64,000 bases of DNA from Streptacidiphilus melanogenes (GTDB taxonomy: Bacteria; Actinomycetota; Actinomycetes; Streptomycetales; Streptomycetaceae): contig NZ_BBPP01000036.1 in the NCBI RefSeq assembly GCF_000787835.1, positions 24,994-88,993 on the forward strand, read 5' to 3'. This document shows, one piece after another, positions 50,153 to 56,989 of this stretch. How positions within the stretch are numbered: position 1 is the stretch's first letter; each line of letters begins with the position of its first letter. Below the pieces are notes generated by a model, which saw only the letters and a list, made by a program, of their open reading frames with translations, had not been told where the DNA came from and made no database searches. The translations under genes were made by a program, and so were the position numbers.

Positions 50153-51742
50153 TCAGGAGCCGTACTTGCAGGCGCCCTGGTAGACGCCGACGTTGGGCGA
50201 CGTGCCGGGGATCGGGTTGCCGTAGTAGTCCTTGCCGCCGTTGCCCGCGATCACAGCGCCGGCCTTGAGCGCGGGCGAGCCGCAGCTCAGCTGGTAGCCG
50301 TTCGGACCGCTGCCCGCGCTCACGAAGCCGGGTGCGGTGGTGGTGACCGCGTGGGTGTCCCCGCTGGGCGCGGCGCCCACGTTGACGTACACGTTGTTGG
50401 AGAAGGTGCTGACCGGGTCGGAGAAGCTCGACCCGCCCGGCTTGCCGACGAAGATGTTGTTGCTGTAGTTCACGTTCGTCTGGCCGAAGTTGCCCAGCAG
50501 CGCGCCCGCCGTCGGGGCGTAGACGACGTTGTTGTAGACGCTGATGCCCGGCTCGGTCAGACCGCAGCCGTTGGAGATGACCGCGACGGTCATCCCGCCG
50601 TAGCTGGCGTCGTGGTCGTTCTCGCTGACGTTGTAGCGGACCGTCGCCCCGACCGTCTGCTCGCCCGGCACATCGCACATGGCCAGGAAGCCGCCGTAGT
50701 TGTCGTGGCTGTAGTTGTACTGGTACAGCACGTTGGTGTCGGCGCCGTCGATGTCGAAGGCCATGGCCGGCGGCGAGGCCGCGCCGCCCGAGACGTTGTT
50801 GTACTGCATGACCGGCGAGTCGGAGTTCCACGCCCAGACGCCGGCGTGGAAGGCGGTGGCCCGCAGGCCGAAGCCGGAGACGGTGTTGTGCTCCACCAGC
50901 GGGTTGGCGAGGTTCTGCACGGCTATGCCGTCGCCGCCGCTGTTGGTCAGCGTGTTCCACCCGATGTAGACGTGGGTGAACGGCACGTAGTGGTTGGTGC
51001 CGTCGGTGAAGTACGGCGTGCGGTAGGACCAGGTCGACGACGTGGCGATGCCGTAGCCGTCGGTCCCGGAGACGGTGTCCCCGGAGATGTTGACGTCGTC
51101 GAACGTGGTCGCGGTGGTGTTGCCGGCCGCCTTGACCAGGATGCCGGCGCTGTCGTCGTTGGTCGGGCCGGTCGCGTCGGTGCCGGTGATGTCGTGGACC
51201 GACAGGTTGTCCAGCACGTAGTGGTGGCCGGTGCCGTAGTCGCTCAGCAGCACGTAGACGCCGATGCGGGGCTTGCCGTCCGGGGTGGTGGTGTCGGTGA
51301 CGTCGAGGTTGCGCACCTCCCACTGCTGGACGTTGTTCAGCTCCACGGCGGCCGGGGCGCCGGCGCCGTCGATGCCGGGCTTGGCTCCGCTGCCGTAGGC
51401 GTCGATCCTGATCGGGTTCCCGGCCGTGCCGGAGCCCTTCGGGGTGAGCACGCCGGTGCAGCGGGTGCCGCGCTTGATCAGCAGCTGGTCGCCCGGCTGG
51501 AAGACCACCGAGTCCGCCTTGGCGAGCGTGCCCCAGGCCGTCGACGGCGAGGTGCCGGCGGCGGTGTCGTGGCCCGCGGAGCAGTCCAGGTAGTACTGGT
51601 GCCCCCCGTCGGCGCAGGCGACCGCGGGCGCCCCGAAGGCGACCAGCATGGTCAGGCCGAGGGCGAGTGCGAACCGGCCCAGGGCCGGCCGGTGCACCGG
51701 GGCAGCAGCCGGCTGCTCGGCCGAGCGGCTGGATTCGGCCAT
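50153..51742 (-). CDS. Secreted right-handed beta-helix protein
   Basis: 529 residues with a signal peptide: basic/proline N region, hydrophobic ALGRFALALGLTMLVAFGAP, cleavage near AVACADGG. The mature protein is Asn/Gly/Thr-rich with repeating NN-V/I-x-turn units (VEHNTVSGFG, VMQYNNVSGG, VLYQYNYSHDNYGG, SVYNNVVYAP, YSNNIFVGKP), the pattern of right-handed parallel beta-helix proteins (pectate lyase-like/NosD). Several Cys residues suggest disulfides. Probably binds or cuts polysaccharide outside the cell; no catalytic residues could be assigned. It sits within the minus-strand tailoring genes, 66 bases after TenA-like 2. Confidence 0.85.
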   Translation of the reverse strand: MAESSRSAEQPAAAPVHRPALGRFALALGLTMLVAFGAPAVACADGGHQYYLDCSAGHDTAAGTSPSTAWGTLAKADSVVFQPGDQLLIKRGTRCTGVLTPKGSGTAGNPIRIDAYGSGAKPGIDGAGAPAAVELNNVQQWEVRNLDVTDTTTPDGKPRIGVYVLLSDYGTGHHYVLDNLSVHDITGTDATGPTNDDSAGILVKAAGNTTATTFDDVNISGDTVSGTDGYGIATSSTWSYRTPYFTDGTNHYVPFTHVYIGWNTLTNSGGDGIAVQNLANPLVEHNTVSGFGLRATAFHAGVWAWNSDSPVMQYNNVSGGAASPPAMAFDIDGADTNVLYQYNYSHDNYGGFLAMCDVPGEQTVGATVRYNVSENDHDASYGGMTVAVISNGCGLTEPGISVYNNVVYAPTAGALLGNFGQTNVNYSNNIFVGKPGGSSFSDPVSTFSNNVYVNVGAAPSGDTHAVTTTAPGFVSAGSGPNGYQLSCGSPALKAGAVIAGNGGKDYYGNPIPGTSPNVGVYQGACKYGS

Positions 51743-51808
51743 ATCGTTGCTCCTTCTCTCGAACGTGGCGATGCCCGAGAGACGCTGCTGTGCCCTGGTC
51801 GCCTCTTG

Positions 51809-52513
51809 CTAGAGAAGCCGTGGAACAGCGGCGGGAGCTGCGGTTTCACCTCCCCAGGCGGCCTTGACGAATCGGAGCTCATGATGTGCACCTGTCATGA
51901 ACTGTTCGATCAGTCCGTGACGCCCCCTCGCGGAGACCGATCGTGCACAGTCCTCCACCAGGTCGAGGTAGGCCGAAACGTATCCGTGGAACCCCTCCTC
52001 CGGGCAGTAGCGACCCACCCAGCCTGCGTAGACGCCGACCGGAGGCACGCCGCCCCGGACCAGGTCGCGGCAGACGAACTGGTGGAACCAGGTCATCGGC
52101 AGCAGCCCCACGGCGGCGACCGGGAAGGGCTGCGCGCCCGTCTCGGCGAGGTAGGCGACATGGGCGGCGGTCGCCGGGGCCGCGGTCGGCTCGCCGCCCC
52201 CGGCGCCGGCCCTCCGGTGCTCCTTCAACTCACCTTCCAGGAGGTCCAGTTCGCCGATCATCCGGCGCGCCGACACGAAGGTGGCCGAGGCGGCCCCGGC
52301 CAGCAGCTCGCCGTGGGTCGGCACGGCGGCCGCCGAGGCGGCGCGGGCCAGCGCCCGTGCGTAGGCCGGGACCAGGTGCCAGGTGTCCTGGGTGGTGAAC
52401 CGCCGCAGCCGCTCAGGAGCGAGCGCACCCGAGCGGAGGCCCGCCCAGAACGGGTGCGCACGCACCTCGTCCAGGACGGGCCCGGCCGCCTCCAGCAGCT
52501 CGTCGCGGAACAC
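51809..52513 (-). CDS. TenA/thiaminase II-like protein 2 (catalytic Cys absent)
   Basis: 234 residues from a GTG one base after the SDR 3 stop. TenA fold markers: HPFWAGLRSGALAPERLRRF, TTQDTWHLVPAYARALARAA (the Asp motif), a late Glu in GAHHELRFVKAAW. The nucleophile site reads GLLPMTWFHQFV, with Met instead of the thiaminase Cys, the same change as in TenA-like 1. Tight spacing to the SDR gene indicates co-translation. Function unknown; an oxidase of the heme oxygenase-like fold or a binding protein is possible. Confidence 0.8.
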   Translation of the reverse strand: MFRDELLEAAGPVLDEVRAHPFWAGLRSGALAPERLRRFTTQDTWHLVPAYARALARAASAAAVPTHGELLAGAASATFVSARRMIGELDLLEGELKEHRRAGAGGGEPTAAPATAAHVAYLAETGAQPFPVAAVGLLPMTWFHQFVCRDLVRGGVPPVGVYAGWVGRYCPEEGFHGYVSAYLDLVEDCARSVSARGRHGLIEQFMTGAHHELRFVKAAWGGETAAPAAVPRLL

Positions 52514-52514
52514 C

Positions 52515-53270
52515 TCAGCGCCCGCCGGCCGGGAAGATCACCTGACCGTTGGTGTTGCCGTTGGCCGCGGAGCCGAGGAAGACGATCAGCTTGGCCACCT
52601 CGTCGGCGGTGGTGAGCCGCCCGCTCGGGGTCTCCGCGGTCGCCTTCTTCAGCAGGTCGGGGTCGACGGAGTCGATGTTCTCCGTAGTCAGGGTGCCGCC
52701 GGGGGCCACCACGTTGGCCAGCACGCCGTCGCGGGTCCACATCAGGCCGCGGACGAAACCGTGCAGCGAGGCCTTGGCGGCGCTGTAGATCTCCGAACCG
52801 GGGTTGCCGTGCGTGGCGGTGACCGAGGACAGCAGCACGATCCGGCCCCAGCCGCGCTCACGCATGCCGCCGAGCGCCTGACGGACCGTCCAGATGTGGC
52901 CCTCGACGTTCTCCCGGTAGCGGGTGAGCCAGTAGTCCATCGGGAAGTCCTGGAACGGCGGCATCTCGTCCGGGTTCATCCACACCCAGGTCTGCGCGTT
53001 CGCGATCACGACGTCGACGCCGCCCCAGCGGGCCTCCACGCCCGCGACGGCCGCGGCGACGGAGTCCGGGTCGGCCAGGTCCATCTGCTGGGCGAAGGCG
53101 CGCTCGTCGCCGCCGAGTTCCTGCACCACGGCCTTCGCCTCCGCCTCCGCGGAGTGGTAGGTGATGGCGACCTTGGCGCCCTCGGCGGCGAAGGCGAGCG
53201 CCGTCGCGCGGCCGATGCCGCGGCTGGCGCCGGTCACCAGAACCCTCTTGTCACTGAGCCCGAGATCCAT
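52515..53270 (-). CDS. Short-chain dehydrogenase/reductase 3
   Basis: 251 residues from the ATG at 53270 (MDLGLSDKRVLVTGASRGIG); the frame continues upstream but that part is not SDR-like. Motifs: TGASRGIGRATALAFAAEGA, VVIANAQTWVW (NAQ instead of NAG), Ser in LLSSVTATHGNPGS and YSAAKASLHG. C-terminal NGQVIFPAGGR. The NAQ variant may affect cofactor positioning. First gene of an SDR-TenA-beta-helix unit. Confidence 0.92.
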   Translation of the reverse strand: MDLGLSDKRVLVTGASRGIGRATALAFAAEGAKVAITYHSAEAEAKAVVQELGGDERAFAQQMDLADPDSVAAAVAGVEARWGGVDVVIANAQTWVWMNPDEMPPFQDFPMDYWLTRYRENVEGHIWTVRQALGGMRERGWGRIVLLSSVTATHGNPGSEIYSAAKASLHGFVRGLMWTRDGVLANVVAPGGTLTTENIDSVDPDLLKKATAETPSGRLTTADEVAKLIVFLGSAANGNTNGQVIFPAGGR

Positions 53271-53538
53271 CTGCTTCTCCCCTCGGCCGTCCGACGACGG
53301 CACAGAGCGCGGCGCGCCGCAGCGCATGGAACCCCCGCACGGTCTCATCACCGCCTTGCCGCACGGTCGCGCGACGCTGGGGCGGTCCCTCATGGGCGGA
53401 GAGCCGGCCGGAAGAAAAGGAGCCCCGTTCGCGGACAGAGGGCGCGCCACGCGGCCGGTGGGCCGCGGGAGCGCCCTCAGGGGACCGGCGGCAGCGGGGG
53501 TGGCTGGCCGGTCCACGAACGAGTCCCTGGTGGGGTCG
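53271..53538. other. Gap upstream of SDR 3
   Basis: Without the terminator this is ~270 bases. No gene or clear promoter seen; antisense frames here are GC-driven. Confidence 0.5.
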
Positions 53539-53572
53539 TCGGGCGCCGCCCATGATGCGGTGCGGCGCCCGA
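53539..53572 (-). terminator. Terminator after the LiaF-like gene
   Basis: Perfect 11-bp inverted repeat TCGGGCGCCGC / GCGGCGCCCGA with a 12-base loop, ~55 bases after the stop of the 170-residue protein gene. Confidence 0.65.
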
Positions 53573-53628
53573 GGTCGGGTCGGGTACGACTCAGGTCGAT
53601 CGCGTACGACGCAGCGAGCGGTGCGCGG

Positions 53629-54141
53629 TCAGGCCCCGGCCTTGCCGTGCGGGTCGGCCCACGGGTCGCGGGTCGGGTCGTCGATGACGGGGAGCCGGCC
53701 CTCCTTGCGGGCACGGCGCAGGTCGTCGAAGTACTCGCGGCTCATCATCGCGGAGACCATCGCCACGCCGCCGCGGTGCACCCGGATCTCACTGTTGGCG
53801 GCGGTGCCGACCAGGCGGATCGTGCGGGTGGTCTCCTGCGTCGGGGCCTGGCCGTCCTTGACCTTGCCCTTGCCGGACCACTGCAGACCCCACTGGTCGA
53901 TCTTGGCGTCCTCCGGCACCAGGAGCTTGACCATGGCCCGCTGCATCTCCACCCGGACCTCGATCTGGGCGGGGATGTTCGGCGAGCGGAGGTCGACCAC
54001 GACACTCCCGCCGCGCGCCTTGATCTCGAAGGTGTCGGCGCTGGTCCAGTTGCCCAGGCGCTTGGTGACCGTGTGGTCGACGTGGATGCGCTCGGTGCCG
54101 GCGGAAGCGGTGCTGTCCTCGGCGAACTTGTCCTGGCTCAT
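53629..54141 (-). CDS. Hypothetical protein with LiaF-like C-terminal-type beta repeats
   Basis: 170 residues, no signal peptide or membrane segment. ATG preceded by GGAAGGAA. The middle is a series of beta strands (GGSVVVDLRSPNIPAQIEVR, MVKLLVPEDAKIDQWGLQWS, TIRLVGTAANSEIRVHRGGV) resembling the short repeated strands of the LiaF-type cell-envelope stress domain seen with DUF1707 proteins. The C terminus is polar (REYFDDLRRARKEGRLPVID). That similarity is weak and from pattern only. It is divergent from padR 2 and is a likely target of it. True function unknown. Confidence 0.7.
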   Translation of the reverse strand: MSQDKFAEDSTASAGTERIHVDHTVTKRLGNWTSADTFEIKARGGSVVVDLRSPNIPAQIEVRVEMQRAMVKLLVPEDAKIDQWGLQWSGKGKVKDGQAPTQETTRTIRLVGTAANSEIRVHRGGVAMVSAMMSREYFDDLRRARKEGRLPVIDDPTRDPWADPHGKAGA

Positions 54142-54228
54142 GGTGAGTTCCTTCCGGGAGGTGCGACTGACGGTTTCGGGCGGTCCGGTTCTCCGGCCGC
54201 CCGGTCCGGCGTTCCCGCCGACAGATGA

Positions 54229-54263
54229 ATAGTTGCACTGTTACTAGTCTCTCGTCAACTAGT
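54229..54263. promoter_or_regulatory. padR 2 / LiaF-like divergent control region
   Basis: Two ACTAGT palindromes 15 bp apart (54243-54248, 54258-54263) in an AT-rich patch of otherwise GC-rich DNA. For the minus-strand gene a TTGACG (54258-54253), 18-base spacer and AACTAT (54234-54229) form a possible promoter that both palindromes overlap or flank. Candidate PadR 2 operator. Confidence 0.4.
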
Positions 54264-54298
54264 GCCCTTGAGACTGACTCGAGGAGTAGGATGTCCGC

Positions 54299-54937
54299 AT
54301 GACCAGCCCGACCAATCCGGCCAGCTCAGTCAAGAGCTCGCCCCTCTCGCTGACCGTCCTGTCCCTGCTGCACTACCAGCCGCTGCACCCCTACGGGATC
54401 CAGCGGCTCATCAAGCAGTGGGGCAAGGACCAGGTCGTCAACGTCAGCCAGCGCGCGAGCCTCTACCGGACCATCGAGCGCCTGCTGGGCGCGGGGCTGA
54501 TCGAGGTGCGCGAGACGGAGCGCGACCAGCAGTACCCGGAGCGGACCGTCTACGAGGTCACCGAGGAGGGTCGCCGGACCACCCGCGCGTGGCTGGTGGA
54601 GATGCTCGCCAAGCCCAAGCAGGAGTACCCCGAGTTCCCCGCGGCGCTCTCGTTCCTGGTCATGCTGAACCCGGAGGAGACGCTCAAGGTCTTCTCGGCT
54701 CGCGCGGAGAGCCTGCGCGCGTCGCTGCGCGAGATCGACGCGATCATGTCCGTCGAGGCCGAGCACCGATTGCCCCGCGTCACCATGCTGGAGACGGAGT
54801 ACCAGCGGGTGACCACCTCGGCGCAGTTGGCCTGGCTGGACGCGGTGATCGCCGACCTGCGCGCCGGCCGGCTCTCCTGGAGCCCCGAGGAGCTGATCGC
54901 CTTCGCCGAGTCGGAGGGCGCCGCCGCCGAGGGCTGA
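54299..54937 (+). CDS. PadR family transcriptional regulator 2
   Basis: 212-residue PadR regulator: LSLTVLSLLHYQPLHPYGIQ, RASLYRTIERLLGAGLIEVR, the wing YPERTVYEVTEEGRRTTRAW and a C-terminal helical domain. Related to but clearly distinct from PadR 1. The ATG at 54299 was chosen because an ATG six bases upstream is in another frame with an immediate stop. Divergent from the LiaF-like gene and followed by the response regulator gene. Confidence 0.92.
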   Translation: MTSPTNPASSVKSSPLSLTVLSLLHYQPLHPYGIQRLIKQWGKDQVVNVSQRASLYRTIERLLGAGLIEVRETERDQQYPERTVYEVTEEGRRTTRAWLVEMLAKPKQEYPEFPAALSFLVMLNPEETLKVFSARAESLRASLREIDAIMSVEAEHRLPRVTMLETEYQRVTTSAQLAWLDAVIADLRAGRLSWSPEELIAFAESEGAAAEG

Positions 54938-55075
54938 GGCACGGCGGACTTCCCCTACGGACCAGTAGCTGAAAGGTTTCTGCAAACCCGTCAGCGGACG
55001 GACACAAATCGTGACCATGGACCCGACAACGGGTAACATGTGCCTGCTGATCCGGGCTGGGACTTGGGGGAGTCA

Positions 55076-55681
55076 ATGGTGCGTATCCTGCTGGCCGAGG
55101 ACATGCACATGGTCCGTGGAGCGCTGGCAGCGCTGCTGCGCCTGGAGCCGGACTTCCGGATCGTCGCGGAGGTCGAGCGCGGCGACGAGGTCGTCCCCGC
55201 CGCGCTCGAGTGCAAGCCCGAGGTCGCGGTGCTCGACGTGGGCCTGCCGGGCCTCGACGGACTGCATGTCGCCGCGCTGCTCCACCAGGAGCTGCCGAGC
55301 TGCCGCACGCTGATCCTCACCAGCATGGGCAAAGCCGGCACGCTGCGCCGCGCGCTCGCGGCGCAGGTCTCCGGCTTCCTGCTCAAGGACGCTCCGCCGG
55401 CCCTGCTCGCCGAGGCGGTGCGAAGAGTCGCCGCGGGCGAGCGGGTGCTCGACCCGCAGCTCGCTCTCGTCGCCTTCGACAGCGTCGAGGGGCCGCTGAC
55501 GGACCGCGAGACGGAGGTCCTCCGCCTGGCGGCCGAGGGCGCGGACGCGGCGGAGATAGCCTCCACCCTGTTCCTGTCCGTCGGCACGGTACGGAACTAC
55601 CTGACCGCGATCGTCACCAAGCTCGGGGCCCGCAACCGCCTCGACGCCATCCGGATAGCCCGCGAGGACGGCTGGCTGTAG
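55076..55681 (+). CDS. LuxR-type (NarL/DesR) response regulator
   Basis: 201 residues from the ATG at 55076 behind GGGGGAG. Receiver domain with the acidic pocket RILLAEDMHMV, phosphoacceptor Asp54 (VAVLDVGLPGLDG), the switch Thr/Ser (LILTSMG) and Lys (FLLKDAPP). C-terminal LuxR helix-turn-helix LTDRETEVLRLAAEGADAAE, then TVRNYLTAIVTKLGARNRLD. The DesR-like layout matches the DesK-like kinase encoded convergently 12 bases downstream, so the two are a likely pair even though transcribed separately. Confidence 0.93.
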   Translation: MVRILLAEDMHMVRGALAALLRLEPDFRIVAEVERGDEVVPAALECKPEVAVLDVGLPGLDGLHVAALLHQELPSCRTLILTSMGKAGTLRRALAAQVSGFLLKDAPPALLAEAVRRVAAGERVLDPQLALVAFDSVEGPLTDRETEVLRLAAEGADAAEIASTLFLSVGTVRNYLTAIVTKLGARNRLDAIRIAREDGWL

Positions 55682-55693
55682 CGCGGGCCGCGG

Positions 55694-56914
55694 TCAGCGG
55701 TCCTGCTCCTCCGCGACGGGCGGGAGCTTGGCGACCGCGCAGAGGACGAACCAGTCCTCCTCCTCGACCGACCAGCTGAGACGTCCGTCCACGTGGGCGA
55801 GGCGGACCGTCAGGTTCTGCAGGCCGCTGCCGCCGGGCGCGTCGGTCCGGGAGACGCCGTCGTTGGCGATGGTCAGCCGGATCAGGTCTCCCTCGGCCCG
55901 GGTCGCGATCAGGCACTGCTCGGCCTTGCTGTGCCGGAGCAGGTTGGTGATGGCCTCGCGCAGCACCGTGGCCAGGATCGTGTCCAGGTGTCCGCGCGGC
56001 GGCCGGACGGTCAGGTCGATGTCCGCGCGGATGCCGGCCGCCTCCAGCACCGAGCGTGCGGCCTCCGCCTCCTCGTACAGCGACATCTCCCGGTAGCCGC
56101 GGGAGACCGCGCGCACGTCGGTCAGAGCCTGGCGGGAGACGAGCAGGATGTCGTCGAGCTCGGTGAGCGCCTCGGCGGGGCTGCCGTCCACGAGCCGCTT
56201 GGTCAGCTCGCTCTTGAGCACGATGGTGGAGAGGCTGTAGCCGAGCAGGTCGTGCAGATCCCTGGCGAAGCGCAGGCGTTCCCGCACGACCGCCACGCGG
56301 GCCAGCTCCCCCTGGGTCGCCTGGACCTGCACGACCAGCAGGGAGAGCCGGGTGAGGCCCCAGACCACGAGGCCGGTCACGATGATCGAGATGGTCATGT
56401 AGACCATGTAGTCGGTGGTCCAGTGGTCGATCACCCCACTGAACAGCGTCGCCCCGACGACCCCGCCGAAGACCGCCCACCCCAGCCGCGGCGACAGCAG
56501 GAGCAGTGCGCTCGCGATGAGGAAGCCGGACATCCCGCCCCACCAGATCCCGAACCCGAACGGGGGCAGGTAGGTGAAGACAGCCTGGAGCACCAGGCTC
56601 CACGGGAAGAGGAGCTGCCGCCGGCGCTCCAGGCGCGGGTCCGAGTGGAGCACCTGGAGCGCGGCGATGCCGAGGAAGCAGATACCGCCGATGATGATCT
56701 GTTGCAGCGTCAGGCCGTAGAAGACCAGGTTGGTGACGCCCATCACCAGGTAGCAGGTGACCACGGTGGGCACGAGACTGCTGGCGGCCCAACGCGGAGG
56801 GGACACCCGCTCGAGGTTGCCCAGGACGACGATGCTCGGGTCCTCGGGCTCGTTCGGGAGGTCCGGCTCCTCGCGACGTGACTGAATGATCAGCCGATCG
56901 ATGGCACTGGTCAC
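55694..56914 (-). CDS. DesK-like sensor histidine kinase
   Basis: 406 residues. Residues ~45-195 form about six membrane helices with little outside the membrane, as in DesK-type sensors of membrane state or lipophilic signals. HisKA_3 dimerisation domain with ARDLHDLLGYSLSTIVLKSE and phospho-acceptor His221; C-terminal HATPase with REAITNLLRHSKAEQC (N box) and GGSGLQNLTVRLAHVDGRL (G box). It follows the YcaO gene by 75 bases on the same strand, so it may be read from the same transcript, and faces its probable response regulator. Confidence 0.93.
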   Translation of the reverse strand: MTSAIDRLIIQSRREEPDLPNEPEDPSIVVLGNLERVSPPRWAASSLVPTVVTCYLVMGVTNLVFYGLTLQQIIIGGICFLGIAALQVLHSDPRLERRRQLLFPWSLVLQAVFTYLPPFGFGIWWGGMSGFLIASALLLLSPRLGWAVFGGVVGATLFSGVIDHWTTDYMVYMTISIIVTGLVVWGLTRLSLLVVQVQATQGELARVAVVRERLRFARDLHDLLGYSLSTIVLKSELTKRLVDGSPAEALTELDDILLVSRQALTDVRAVSRGYREMSLYEEAEAARSVLEAAGIRADIDLTVRPPRGHLDTILATVLREAITNLLRHSKAEQCLIATRAEGDLIRLTIANDGVSRTDAPGGSGLQNLTVRLAHVDGRLSWSVEEEDWFVLCAVAKLPPVAEEQDR

Positions 56915-56989
56915 AGCCGCCGCCTCCGTCCGGATATCAGCAGACCCACGAGCAGGGTACGCGGCTCGGACCGTGGCGCAACATTCATG

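Noticed and set aside
53271..53714. N-terminal extension of SDR 3 up to 53714
   Set aside because: The extension is Arg/Pro/Ala-rich, runs through the hairpin at 53539-53572 and is not SDR-like; MDLGLSDKRVLVTG is a normal start.
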